From Feifania hominis (GTDB taxonomy: Bacteria > Bacillota > Clostridia > Oscillospirales > Feifaniaceae): DNA of 64,000 bases. Shown here piece by piece: positions 49,276-57,644 of the stretch. Within the stretch, counting starts at the first letter, position 1. Each line of letters starts with the position of its first letter. The notes below the pieces were generated by a model. It saw nothing but the letters and a program-made list of their open reading frames with translations, was not told where the DNA came from and did no database searches. Made by a program: the position numbers and the translations under genes. Location: contig NZ_JACRSP010000003.1 of NCBI RefSeq assembly GCF_014384765.1, positions 1-64,000 of the forward strand, given 5' to 3'.

Positions 49276-51705
49276 ATGAAAAAATGGTTGTCCCTGCTGC
49301 TTGCGGCGCTGCTTGCGCTCACACCGCTCACAGCCAGTGCCGGGTGGCCCGGCTGGGCCGGACCGGCGCTCGGCTGGGCGCAGGAGCTCGGCGTGAGCGA
49401 AGCGCTGCTCGGCGACCCCGATACCGCGCTCACGCGCGCGGGCGCAGTCCGGCTGATCTATGAGGCCGCCGGCCGGCCGGCGGCCTCCGGCGGCGAGACG
49501 TTTGCCGACGTCGCCGGGGAGGACGCGCAGGCCGTCAGCTGGGCCGCCTCGGCCGGCATCGCCGGCGGGATCGGCGGCGGCCTCTTCGCCCCCGATGCGC
49601 CCGTCACCCGCCAGGAATTTGCCGCCATGCTCCACCGCCGTGCGGGTACGCCCGCCGCGGCCGGCTCGCTTGACGGCTTCTCCGACGCGGCGTCGGCCGC
49701 CGTCTGGGCGCGGGACGCGCTCGCTTTCTGCACCGAGACGGGCGTGATGGGCGGTGTGTCGGCGCACGAGCTGCGCCCCGGCGATCCCGTCACGGCGGCG
49801 CAGGCGCTGACCATGCTGTACCGCGTAGCGCTGCTGCCCGACTTCGATGCGCTCAGCAGAGACCTCGAGACCCTCACCGCCGCCACCCGCCCGGTCGGCT
49901 CCGAGGGGGAGGCGGCCGCCGTGCGCTACCTGCGCAGCCGCTTTGAGAGCATGGGATACACCGTCACGCTGCAGCCCTACACCAGTGAATCGGGCGCCCA
50001 GGGCAGCAATGTCGTCGCCGTGAAGAGCGCGGTGTCCTCCGGCGCTGACATTCTTCTCATCAGCGCCCACCACGACAGCGTGCCCACGGCCCCCGGCGCG
50101 AACGACGACGCCTCGGGCGTCGTGGCGATGCTCGCCGTGGCGCAGGCGCTCAGCGGCGTCGAAACCGACACGGAGCTGCGCTTTGTCAGCTTCACCGACG
50201 AGGAGAACGGCAAAAACGGCTCGCGCCAGTATGCGCAGAGCCTCACCGACGCCGAGCGTGAGCGCATCATCGGCGACATTCAGCTCGATATGCTCGGCGG
50301 GCTCGGCTCGAGCGGGCTCATGGTCTGCACCACCGACGGCGAGGGCAACTGGCTTGTCGATCTGCTCGCCTCGCTGGCCGCCGACCTGCCGCTCGGCGCC
50401 GAGACGGCCAGCGACCACACGTCGCTTCAGATGGTGGGCGTGCCCTCGGTGCTGCTGATGCAGCAGGGCCGCGGCTATCTCTACCACTCGGCCGCCGACG
50501 TGGCGTCGCAGCTCGACCTCGCCGCCATTGCGAGCGCGGCCCGGCTCGTGTCGGCCGCGGTGCAGACTGTCGCCTCGCCCGGCACCGCCTCCTACCGGGA
50601 GATTGCCCGCGAGCAGGGCAGCGGCTACACGTTTTTGCAGACCCGCCAGAATGTGATCTACTTCGGCAGCTCCCTGCGGGACACCGAGGCCTTTGTCGGT
50701 GCGGCGGGCGAGCTCGTCTCCCACGAGGAGATCAGCGGCGACGGCTGGAGCGACTCCTACGACGCCTACCGCTACGCCATGCGCTGGTTCGGCGGCCAGA
50801 CGCCCATGAACACCTACTACAACTACCGAAACGGCTTTCTGGAGAACATCGAGATCCGCCCCGCTGAGACCGGCTACACAATCGAGCAGGTGCGCGATCT
50901 GATAACGGCCATGTACGGCGAGCCCTCCTCCTCGGGCGGCGGGGCGGAAAACTGGGAGGACGTCATCTACAGCAAGTACATCTCCCTTGTGCAGGCGGAG
51001 GATGGCGGCTTCACCGTGGGCGTGTACAACTACGCCGGCACCATCTCCAACGTCCTCGCAAGCTACCCGGTCGTGCAGGGCGACGCGGCTATTTCGGATG
51101 CGCACCACGAGGCGGTGTGGGAGTATCTCTGCTCCATCCTGCCGCGCGAGGCGCGCGAGCGGATCGCGGAGTTTCGCCTCTTCACCGACGGCACGAGCAA
51201 CATCCTCGCCTACACCACCCCCATCACGGCCGACGACGGCTCAACCGACAACACCCGCTTTGAGATCGCGGTCGACTACTACGACGTCTACGACGAGAAC
51301 GGCGCGCCGCGCGACTGGAGCAAGCTGACCTACACCATCATCCACGAGTACGGCCACGCGCTGCTCGAGGACGCGACCCAGATCGATCTGACAGTCGGCG
51401 AGAACACCCACGACCCCGCGGGCTTCATCCCCGGCTCTTTCCGCTGGCGCTACTACGAGCGCTTCTGGAAAGAGCTCGAGGCCTCCGCTGTGAACGACTA
51501 TGAGAAAAACCCCACGCACTATGTCAGCCGCTACGGCGCAAACTACTTCCACGAGGACGTCGCCGACACCTTTGCGGTCTTCGTGCTGGGGGCAAAGCCG
51601 CAGGGCGACACCGTGGCCGAGCAGAAGCTGCTGTTCTTCTGGCAGGAGCCGCAGCTCGTGGCGCTGCGTGAGGCAATCCGCGAGAACCTGGGTCTCTCCG
51701 ACTAG
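49276..51705 (+). CDS. Secreted two-peptidase protein (SLH + M28 + zincin)
   Basis: An 809-residue exported protein with a signal peptide (KKWLSLLLAALLALTPLTASA). Residues ~25-190 hold SLH-type repeats (FADVAGEDAQAVSWAASAGIAGGIGGGLFAPDAPVTRQEFAAMLHR) that could tether it to the wall. Residues ~195-440 are an M28 aminopeptidase: SAHHDSVPTAPGANDDASGV, FTDEENGKNGSRQY, DIQLDMLG, and a late His (YLYHSAADV) supply the two-zinc site. The C-terminal ~250 residues hold a separate zincin helix, TIIHEYGHALLED, with a later Glu-rich region. ATG 49276 follows AAGGAG. Such a double arrangement is unusual. Confidence 0.85.
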   Translation: MKKWLSLLLAALLALTPLTASAGWPGWAGPALGWAQELGVSEALLGDPDTALTRAGAVRLIYEAAGRPAASGGETFADVAGEDAQAVSWAASAGIAGGIGGGLFAPDAPVTRQEFAAMLHRRAGTPAAAGSLDGFSDAASAAVWARDALAFCTETGVMGGVSAHELRPGDPVTAAQALTMLYRVALLPDFDALSRDLETLTAATRPVGSEGEAAAVRYLRSRFESMGYTVTLQPYTSESGAQGSNVVAVKSAVSSGADILLISAHHDSVPTAPGANDDASGVVAMLAVAQALSGVETDTELRFVSFTDEENGKNGSRQYAQSLTDAERERIIGDIQLDMLGGLGSSGLMVCTTDGEGNWLVDLLASLAADLPLGAETASDHTSLQMVGVPSVLLMQQGRGYLYHSAADVASQLDLAAIASAARLVSAAVQTVASPGTASYREIAREQGSGYTFLQTRQNVIYFGSSLRDTEAFVGAAGELVSHEEISGDGWSDSYDAYRYAMRWFGGQTPMNTYYNYRNGFLENIEIRPAETGYTIEQVRDLITAMYGEPSSSGGGAENWEDVIYSKYISLVQAEDGGFTVGVYNYAGTISNVLASYPVVQGDAAISDAHHEAVWEYLCSILPREARERIAEFRLFTDGTSNILAYTTPITADDGSTDNTRFEIAVDYYDVYDENGAPRDWSKLTYTIIHEYGHALLEDATQIDLTVGENTHDPAGFIPGSFRWRYYERFWKELEASAVNDYEKNPTHYVSRYGANYFHEDVADTFAVFVLGAKPQGDTVAEQKLLFFWQEPQLVALREAIRENLGLSD

Positions 51706-51712
51706 CGCAGCC

Positions 51713-51745
51713 GGGCCCGCAGGAAACTCCTGCGGGCCCTTTTTC
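51713..51745 (+). terminator. Terminator after the peptidase gene
   Basis: GGGCCCGCAGGA and TCCTGCGGGCCC pair across three bases, then TTTTT. Confidence 0.92.
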
Positions 51746-51756
51746 GCCGCAGGGAG

Positions 51757-51786
51757 TTGACGAATCCCCCCGCGGCATCTTATGAT
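51757..51786 (+). promoter_or_regulatory. Promoter of the two-component operon
   Basis: TTGACG and TATGAT lie 18 bases apart upstream of the response-regulator gene. Confidence 0.6.
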
Positions 51787-51819
51787 GACGGTGAACAAAC
51801 ACCGACAAAGGAGACGACA

Positions 51820-52509
51820 ATGCGTATTCTGGTTGTGGAGGATGAGAGGGATATGAACCGTCTCATCGTCAAGACGCTTACCAAGGCGGGCTATCAGGTC
51901 GACGGCTGCCACGACGGGGCGGCGGCGCTCGATTATCTCGCGGGCGCCGAGTACGACGCGGTGCTGCTCGATGTGATGATGCCGAAGATGAGCGGCTACG
52001 AGCTGCTCGAGACGCTGCGCGCGCGCGGCTGCGAGACGCCGGTGCTGCTGCTGACCGCCCGCGACGCCGTCGAGGACCGGGTTCGCGGCCTCGATCTGGG
52101 GGCGGACGACTATCTCGTCAAGCCCTTTGACTTCGACGAGCTTCTCGCGCGCATCCGCGCCATGACCCGCAAGCGCGCGGGCAGCCGCAGCAACCGGCTC
52201 ACGGCAGGCGATCTGACGGTCGACATCGAGCGGCGCACCGTCACGCGCGCGGGCAGAGAGATCCCACTTCTGCCCAAGGAGTTTGCGGTTTTGGAGTTCA
52301 TGGTGCGCAATCAGGGCATCGTGCTCTCGCGCGAGAAGATCGAGGACCGCATCTGGAACTACGAGTACGCGGGCAGCTCCAACAACGTCGACGTCTACAT
52401 GAGCAAGCTGCGCCGCAAGATCGACGGCGACGCGCCGGTGAAGCTCATTCACACCATCCGGGGCGTCGGCTGGGTGCTGCGTCCGGACGGCACGGAGGAG
52501 AGGCCATGA
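51820..52509 (+). CDS. OmpR-family response regulator
   Basis: A 229-residue regulator. The receiver domain has acidic pair EDE, phospho-acceptor Asp in AVLLDVMMPKMSGYE (~51), Thr in LLTARD and Lys in LVKPFDFDELLARI. The C-terminal winged helix (RRTVTRAGREIPLLPKEFAVLEFMVRNQGIVLSREKIEDRIWNYEYAGSSNNVDVYMSKLRRKID) binds direct repeats. ATG 51820 follows AAAGGAGA. Its stop overlaps the kinase start by four bases. Confidence 0.95.
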   Translation: MRILVVEDERDMNRLIVKTLTKAGYQVDGCHDGAAALDYLAGAEYDAVLLDVMMPKMSGYELLETLRARGCETPVLLLTARDAVEDRVRGLDLGADDYLVKPFDFDELLARIRAMTRKRAGSRSNRLTAGDLTVDIERRTVTRAGREIPLLPKEFAVLEFMVRNQGIVLSREKIEDRIWNYEYAGSSNNVDVYMSKLRRKIDGDAPVKLIHTIRGVGWVLRPDGTEERP

Positions 52510-53843
52510 AAAACTGGTCGGTCAAGCTGCGCATCACCGTGTGGCTTCTGGTGGTCATGGCCGTCATGGCGGCGCTGCTGCTCGCATTCATGCTCACCAT
52601 CAGCAGCGCGGTCGTCGCCCAGAGCGCCCGCGCCCAGCTCACCGCCGTGGTGCAGAGCAACCTCGGACATGTGGATATGCAGCAGGGAAAGCTCACGCTC
52701 GGCGACGGCTTCGTCTTCCATCAAAACGGGGTGACGACGCTGCTCTACAGCAAAAACGAGGCGCTGCTCGCAGGCCAGATCCCCGTGTCGTTTGCGGCGG
52801 ACGAGCCCTTTGAAAACGGCGTGACCCGCACGGTGCAGAGCGCCGCGGGCGACTACTATGTGCTCGATCTGTGGCGGCCCGTCGGGTGGGACGACGGCGT
52901 CTGGGTGCGGGGGCTTCTCGAGGCGCCCGAAAACCAGAGCGCCGCGCGCAATCTGCTGCGCGTGGCCGTCATCACGGCGCCCGCCTTTGTCGCGCTCGCG
53001 GCGCTGGGCTGCTGGTGGATCACCCGGCGGGCCTTTCGCCCGCTTGAGAGCATCACCGCCGCGGCCGACGCCATCAACGAGGCGCGCGATCTCTCGGGGC
53101 GCATCAATCTGCCCCCCGGGAAAGATGAGTTCTCGCGCCTTGCGCAGACCTTTGACGGGATGTTCGAGCGGCTCGAGCGGTCCTTTGAGGCAGAGAAGCA
53201 GTTTGCCTCCGACGCCTCCCACGAGCTGCGCACGCCGGTGTCGGTCATTCTGGGGGCGTGCGAGTACGCCGAAAAGTTCGACGAGACGCCCGAGGAGCGC
53301 CGCGAGACCATCGAGATGATCCACCGCCAGGCAAAGAGGATGTCGCAGATGATCGAGCAGCTTCTGAGTATGACCCGCATGGAGCAGGGCACCGAGAAGA
53401 CCACCCTCGAGCCGACCGATCTCACCGCTCTCACACGCGCGGCCTGCGCGGAGCTCGGCTATGAGCCGGAGCGCCTGATTCTGGAGCTCGAGCCGGACGT
53501 CACGGCCCGGGTGGACAGCGTGCAGATGACGCGGCTGATCGTCAATCTCGTGACCAACGCTTTCAAATACGGCCGTCCCGGCGGCCACGCCTGGGTTGCG
53601 CTGCGCCGCGACGACGGGGAAATTCAGCTCAGCGTGCGCGACGACGGCATCGGCATTCCCGAGGGCGAGCGCGAGAAGATCTGGCAGCGCTTCTACCAGG
53701 TTGACCCCTCGCGCAGCAGCGAGGGCGGCGCGGGCCTCGGCCTTGCGCTGGTGCAGCAGATCGCGCGCGCCCACGGCGGGCACATGACGCTCGAGAGCGT
53801 GACCGGCGTCGGCAGCGTCTTCACGCTGCATCTGCCCGAGTAG
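52506..53843 (+). CDS. Sensor histidine kinase
   Basis: A 445-residue membrane kinase. Helix 1 (VWLLVVMAVMAALLLAFMLTI) and helix 2 (VAVITAPAFVALAALGCWWI) flank an ~120-residue outer sensor. A HAMP segment follows, then the H box ASHELRTPVSVILG, N box LVTNAFKYG, and G boxes DDGIGIPEG and GAGLGLALV. It phosphorylates the adjacent regulator. The signal is unknown. Confidence 0.95.
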   Translation: MKNWSVKLRITVWLLVVMAVMAALLLAFMLTISSAVVAQSARAQLTAVVQSNLGHVDMQQGKLTLGDGFVFHQNGVTTLLYSKNEALLAGQIPVSFAADEPFENGVTRTVQSAAGDYYVLDLWRPVGWDDGVWVRGLLEAPENQSAARNLLRVAVITAPAFVALAALGCWWITRRAFRPLESITAAADAINEARDLSGRINLPPGKDEFSRLAQTFDGMFERLERSFEAEKQFASDASHELRTPVSVILGACEYAEKFDETPEERRETIEMIHRQAKRMSQMIEQLLSMTRMEQGTEKTTLEPTDLTALTRAACAELGYEPERLILELEPDVTARVDSVQMTRLIVNLVTNAFKYGRPGGHAWVALRRDDGEIQLSVRDDGIGIPEGEREKIWQRFYQVDPSRSSEGGAGLGLALVQQIARAHGGHMTLESVTGVGSVFTLHLPE

Positions 53844-53872
53844 ACAGCGCCGGAGAAAACGAAACAAAGAGC

Positions 53873-53906
53873 AGAGGGGACGGCAGAGCTGCCGTCCCCT
53901 CTCTGT
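53873..53906 (+). terminator. Terminator after the two-component operon
   Basis: AGAGGGGACGGCA and TGCCGTCCCCTCT pair across GAGC. Confidence 0.85.
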
Positions 53907-53984
53907 GCCCGACAGCGTGAGCCGATGCCGGCTGTGCACACGCCGCCGGGCGGCATTTTGCAGGTTGTCAAAAAAATATACTAA

Positions 53985-54001
53985 TTTCATGTAGATTTCA
54001 T
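53985..54001 (+). promoter_or_regulatory. OmpR-type direct repeat, distal pair
   Basis: TTTCATGTAGATTTCAT holds two TTTCAT half-sites with an 11-base period, one DNA turn, upstream of the PepSY lipoprotein gene. Confidence 0.6.
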
Positions 54002-54066
54002 AAAACGGCGCTATTCTGTTCCCAGAGACGGGCGATCGGCCCGCGGGAAGAAAAAATTTTTTCAAA

Positions 54067-54083
54067 TTTCATCTTCCTTTCAC
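54067..54083 (+). promoter_or_regulatory. OmpR-type direct repeat, proximal pair
   Basis: TTTCAT (54067) and TTTCAC (54078) again have an 11-base period. They lie just before a CAAAAT -10-like word (54092), the place for an activator overlapping the -35 region. Confidence 0.6.
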
Positions 54084-54129
54084 AATCGAGTGGCAAAATA
54101 GAGCCATCACACAGAGAGGAGAACCATCT

Positions 54130-55032
54130 ATGAGACGAACCACAGGAATCTGCGCTCTCGCGCTTGCAGCGCTGCTGCTCTTCGGCGGCTGCGCGCAGCA
54201 GGGGGGGCGCATGGATTATATCGGCGCCCAGGCGGCGAAGACGCTCGCGCTCGAAGCGGCGGGCGTGTCGGCCGCGCAGGCCCAGTTTGAGGCGGTCGAC
54301 ATGGACAGCCGCGACGGCCTCGACTACTACACCATCGCCTTTCAGGCGCCGGACGGCCAGTACACCTACAGCATCGACGCGCTCACCGGAACCGTGATCG
54401 ACAGCGTGACGCCGCTGGCCAGCCAAAACGGCAGCACCGTCACCGACGCGGACACGTTTGGAGAGACCGGCAGTACCGTCACCGACGCGGATACCTTTCA
54501 GGGGAGCAATTCCGGCGGCGACACCACGCCGTCACAGCCCGTGACCCCCACCACGCCGCAGACCGGCAGCCAGAGCTCGGGAAACAAGACCATCACCGCC
54601 GACGAGGCGAAGAAAAACGCCCTCGCCCACGCGGGGCTCAAGGCCGCCGACGTCACCTTTGTCAAGAGCAAGCTCGACTGGGAGGACGGCCGCCAGGTCT
54701 ACGAGGTGGAATTCTACACCGCAGACTACAGGGAGTACGACTATGAGATCGACGCCGTGACGGGCGATGTGATCAGCTTCGACTACGACGCCGAGGGCTA
54801 CACCCCGCCGAAGACCGGCGGCGAGCTCACCGCCGACGAGGCAAAAGCGCTGGCGCTCGCGCAGGTGCCCGGCGCAAAGACGAGCGACATCCGCGAATTT
54901 GAGGTGGACTACGACGACGGCCGCCTCGAGTACGAGGGAAAAATCTACTACAACGGCATGGAGTATGAATTTGAGATCGACGGCTACAGCGGCGCCATCC
55001 GCAGCTGGGAAGCCGAGCCCATACACGACTGA
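54130..55032 (+). CDS. PepSY-domain lipoprotein
   Basis: A 300-residue lipoprotein. The signal ALALAALLLFGGC ends in a lipobox Cys near residue 21. Three PepSY-like domains follow: ~25-95 (AAKTLALEAAGVSAAQAQFEAVD ... YTYSIDALTGTVIDS), ~155-225 and ~235-300. A Ser/Thr/Gly linker separates the first two and contains a duplicated STVTDADTF motif. PepSY domains often inhibit peptidases or sense wall state. AGAGGAGA precedes the ATG. It is 21 bases upstream of the second PepSY gene and probably controlled by the nearby two-component system. Confidence 0.82.
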   Translation: MRRTTGICALALAALLLFGGCAQQGGRMDYIGAQAAKTLALEAAGVSAAQAQFEAVDMDSRDGLDYYTIAFQAPDGQYTYSIDALTGTVIDSVTPLASQNGSTVTDADTFGETGSTVTDADTFQGSNSGGDTTPSQPVTPTTPQTGSQSSGNKTITADEAKKNALAHAGLKAADVTFVKSKLDWEDGRQVYEVEFYTADYREYDYEIDAVTGDVISFDYDAEGYTPPKTGGELTADEAKALALAQVPGAKTSDIREFEVDYDDGRLEYEGKIYYNGMEYEFEIDGYSGAIRSWEAEPIHD

Positions 55033-55053
55033 ATATAGCAGGAGGAATGCGTT

Positions 55054-56133
55054 ATGAAAACAGGAATCAGAAGAGCCACAGGCAGGCGTCTTACGGCGCT
55101 GCTGCTGTGCACCGTGCTGCTCGCGGGCGTTCTGGCGCTCAGCGCCGGGGCCGCGAACACGACCGTGACCGCACAGCTCTCCCCCCACTTCACCATTGAG
55201 ATCGACGGCGCCGAGAAGACCTTTTACGACGCCGGCGGCAACGAGGCCCACCCCATTGTCTACAACGGCACCACCTATCTGCCTCTGCGCGCCATCGGCG
55301 AGCTGATGGGCAAAAACGTCAACTGGGATGAGGCAAACCTGACCGTCACACTCGCAGGCAGCCGCATCACGGCCGCGGTCAGCGGCACGCCCGACACCGC
55401 CGCCAAAAAGCAAAACATCTCCGCGCAGATTCGCCGCGATTTCACCATTGTGGTCGACGGCGTCACCCGCACCTTTGCCGACGGCGCGGGCAACCGGGTC
55501 TATCCCCTGCTCTACAACGGCATCACCTATCTGCCGCTGCGCTCGGTGGGCGAGCTGATGGGCGACAGCGTCTCCTTTGACAGCAAGACGAGCACCGTCA
55601 TCCTCAAGAGAGACAGCCTCGTCACCGACGCCGACAGCTTCAACCAGGGTTCGCAGGGCTCCCAGACGACCACCCCGTCCACAGACGGCGTGATCAGCGC
55701 CGAGACCGCAAAAGCCAAGGCCCTCGCCCACGCGGGGCTCAAGGCCGCCGACGTCACCTTTGTCAAGAGTAAGCTCGAGTGGGACGACGGCCGCCGGGTC
55801 TATGACGTCGAGTTCTACACCGCAGACTACAGAGAGTACGACTACGAGATCGACGCTGTGACCGGCAGCGTTCTGAGCTTCGACTACGACGCGGACTCCT
55901 ATACGCCGCCCTCCACCGGCGAGCGCATCAGTGAGGCAAAGGCCAGAAGCATTGCGCTGGCGAAAGTACCCGGTGCGACGGCGAGCCACGTCAAAAAGCT
56001 CAAGCTCGACCGTGACGACGGCCGCTGGGAGTACGAGATCGAGATTGTCTATAAGGAGATCGAGTACGACTTTGAGATCGACGCTGTCACCGGCGCCATT
56101 CTCAGCTGGGATGCGGAGTCCATCTACGACTGA
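55054..56133 (+). CDS. Secreted protein with two stalk-type repeats and two PepSY domains
   Basis: A 359-residue exported protein. The signal peptide (RLTALLLCTVLLAGVLALSAGA) is followed by two copper-amine-oxidase N-terminal-like stalk repeats (~35-105, FTIEIDGAEKTFYDAGGNEAHPIVYNGTTYLPLRAIGELMGKNV; ~120-190, FTIVVDGVTRTF...YLPLRSVGELMGDSV). Two PepSY domains follow (~215-285, ~290-359). The first PepSY is nearly identical to the middle one of the preceding lipoprotein, also at the DNA level. AGGAGG precedes the ATG. It is likely wall-associated. Confidence 0.82.
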   Translation: MKTGIRRATGRRLTALLLCTVLLAGVLALSAGAANTTVTAQLSPHFTIEIDGAEKTFYDAGGNEAHPIVYNGTTYLPLRAIGELMGKNVNWDEANLTVTLAGSRITAAVSGTPDTAAKKQNISAQIRRDFTIVVDGVTRTFADGAGNRVYPLLYNGITYLPLRSVGELMGDSVSFDSKTSTVILKRDSLVTDADSFNQGSQGSQTTTPSTDGVISAETAKAKALAHAGLKAADVTFVKSKLEWDDGRRVYDVEFYTADYREYDYEIDAVTGSVLSFDYDADSYTPPSTGERISEAKARSIALAKVPGATASHVKKLKLDRDDGRWEYEIEIVYKEIEYDFEIDAVTGAILSWDAESIYD

Positions 56134-56139
56134 TCGGTA

Positions 56140-56170
56140 AAAAAACAGCCGCGAGAGCGGCTGTTTTTTC
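56140..56170 (+). terminator. Terminator after the PepSY operon
   Basis: AAAAAACAGCCGC and GCGGCTGTTTTTT pair across GAGA. A second GC-rich stem (AGAGCCCGGGGGC/GCCCCCGGGCTCT, 56181-56209) may serve the convergent gene. Confidence 0.92.
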
Positions 56171-56225
56171 CTGCGAAATGAGAGCCCGGGGGCAGCGCCC
56201 CCGGGCTCTCTGTGTCAGACGGCGG

Positions 56226-56894
56226 TCAGGCCGTGCGGTGCGCGCGCCAGTCCCGGTAGCCGATCAGAACGGTCCAGACATAGGCGCAGGTCTTGGGAAT
56301 CATCAGCATGCCGATAAGCGGCACCGCATCGGCGAAGAGCACCACCGGAATGTAGAACGCAAAGCTCAGCACAATGGTCAGCCACATGTGGCGAAAGGCG
56401 CGGTCGCCGTGCTCGCGCGCGCTGCGATAGAAGAGAACGATCACCACAAGCCCGAGCGCCGCAAAGGGCAGATTGCGCCAGATACCCCACGAGAGCGGCG
56501 CGTCGGGGCTCAGCCAGTCGTTGTGCGGCAACAGGCAGAGCCCTGCGCGCAGCGCCGCGAGCGCATAGACCGCCGCCGTCAGGCCGCGGCGCCCCTGCAC
56601 CCGGTAGCGCAGCCGCCACACATGGTAGAGCAGCACATAGAAGACGGTCATGGTCAGCGATGTGATGAACTTGCCCGCGCCGAGCGCCTGCGGAAAAGCG
56701 TCGAGCCCCGCCGTGCAGAGAGCCCAGGCCCGGGGCACCAGGTGAAATGCGTCGCCTGCGCCGAGCGTGACGGCCATGATGCCGAAGAGCAGCACCTCGC
56801 GGCTGCCGCCGCTGCCGCGGATCATCTTCACCCCGAGCGTGATGACGGTGGTGAGATAGACAAGATCAAAGAGTGTTTCCATTACTGCTTGCAT
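56226..56894 (-). CDS. Seven-helix-type membrane protein of unknown function
   Basis: A 222-residue protein with about six or seven membrane helices (LVYLTTVITLGVKMI, LLFGIMAVTLGAGDAFHLVP, FITSLTMTVFYVLLYHVW, LTAAVYALAALRAGLCLLP, ALGLVVIVLFY, MWLTIVLSFAFYIPVVLF, MLMIPKTCAYVWTVLIG). ATG 56894 has AAAGG at a good distance; METLF 12 bases further is possible. It follows a TetR gene after 29 bases, likely one operon. No transport motif was recognised. Confidence 0.65.
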   Translation of the reverse strand: MQAVMETLFDLVYLTTVITLGVKMIRGSGGSREVLLFGIMAVTLGAGDAFHLVPRAWALCTAGLDAFPQALGAGKFITSLTMTVFYVLLYHVWRLRYRVQGRRGLTAAVYALAALRAGLCLLPHNDWLSPDAPLSWGIWRNLPFAALGLVVIVLFYRSAREHGDRAFRHMWLTIVLSFAFYIPVVLFADAVPLIGMLMIPKTCAYVWTVLIGYRDWRAHRTA

Positions 56895-56923
56895 AAGCAT
56901 ACCCTTTCTATACGTTATGGATT

Positions 56924-57481
56924 TTAATAGAGGAGCCGGCGGACAACCTCGATGAGCAGCGTGCAGGACTGCTCTCCCCGCGCGAGCAGCGCGATGAGAT
57001 GGGTAAAGACAAAGTCCACCAGCGCCTCACGGGTGAGAGCGCCGTGAAAGCGGCTGTCGTCGACCGCGGCGTCATCGGCGAGCGCGGCGAGAAGCCCCTG
57101 TCTGACATGGGAGAGGGCCTGCTCCATGACCCGGCGGCCCTGTTCGCGCTCCTGCGCGGAAAAAGCGGCCGGGTGGGTGGTGAAAAAGTCCGGGTTGTCC
57201 CGCGCGCCCTGCCGCAGACGCGCATAGAGCCACGCGATGCAGCCGGGGAACCCCTCTTCCCCGCTGAAGCCGCCCGCACCGTGGAAGATCTCGCGCCAGG
57301 TCTGCTCCACCGCCGCGGCGATGAGCGCGCCCTTTGACGGAAAGTAGTGGTAAAGAGATCCCACGGCGACGCCGCACCGGCGCGCGACGGCGCGCATGCT
57401 GACGCCGCCGGGCCCGCTCTCGGCGGCGAGCGCGCGGGCGGCTGCGAGAATTTCCCCGCGGGATGTTGCCTCGGGCTTCAT
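56924..57481 (-). CDS. TetR-family regulator
   Basis: A 185-residue repressor-type protein. The HTH reads ATSRGEILAAARALAAESGPGGVSMRAVARRCGVAVGSLYHYFPSKGALIAAAVEQTW. The rest is a helical ligand-binding domain. ATG 57481 follows AGGAGGCG. A matching palindrome lies 19 bases upstream, so it probably represses its own operon with the membrane protein. Confidence 0.9.
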   Translation of the reverse strand: MKPEATSRGEILAAARALAAESGPGGVSMRAVARRCGVAVGSLYHYFPSKGALIAAAVEQTWREIFHGAGGFSGEEGFPGCIAWLYARLRQGARDNPDFFTTHPAAFSAQEREQGRRVMEQALSHVRQGLLAALADDAAVDDSRFHGALTREALVDFVFTHLIALLARGEQSCTLLIEVVRRLLY

Positions 57482-57500
57482 GGCTTCGCCTCCTGTCATA

Positions 57501-57517
57501 AATGAACACTGTTCATT
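57501..57517. promoter_or_regulatory. TetR operator
   Basis: AATGAACACTGTTCATT is a perfect 8+1+8 inverted repeat directly upstream of the TetR gene. Confidence 0.78.
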
Positions 57518-57578
57518 ATAAATGCATTCCCGCCCGCTGTCAAACACACGCCATCCGGTGAAAATTTGGAAAAACCTC

Positions 57579-57609
57579 TTGACTTGGAGTGCGCTCCAAA
57601 TGATAGAGT
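57579..57609 (+). promoter_or_regulatory. MerR-type promoter with 19-bp spacer
   Basis: TTGACT (57579-57584) and TAGAGT (57604-57609) are 19 bases apart. The spacer contains the dyad TTGGAGTGCGCTCCAA (57584-57599). Overlong spacers with a central dyad are the mark of MerR-family activators, which untwist the DNA. No MerR gene lies in this window. Confidence 0.72.
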
Positions 57610-57644
57610 ATTTGTAACAGATAAAATAACAGAGGAGGATCAAC

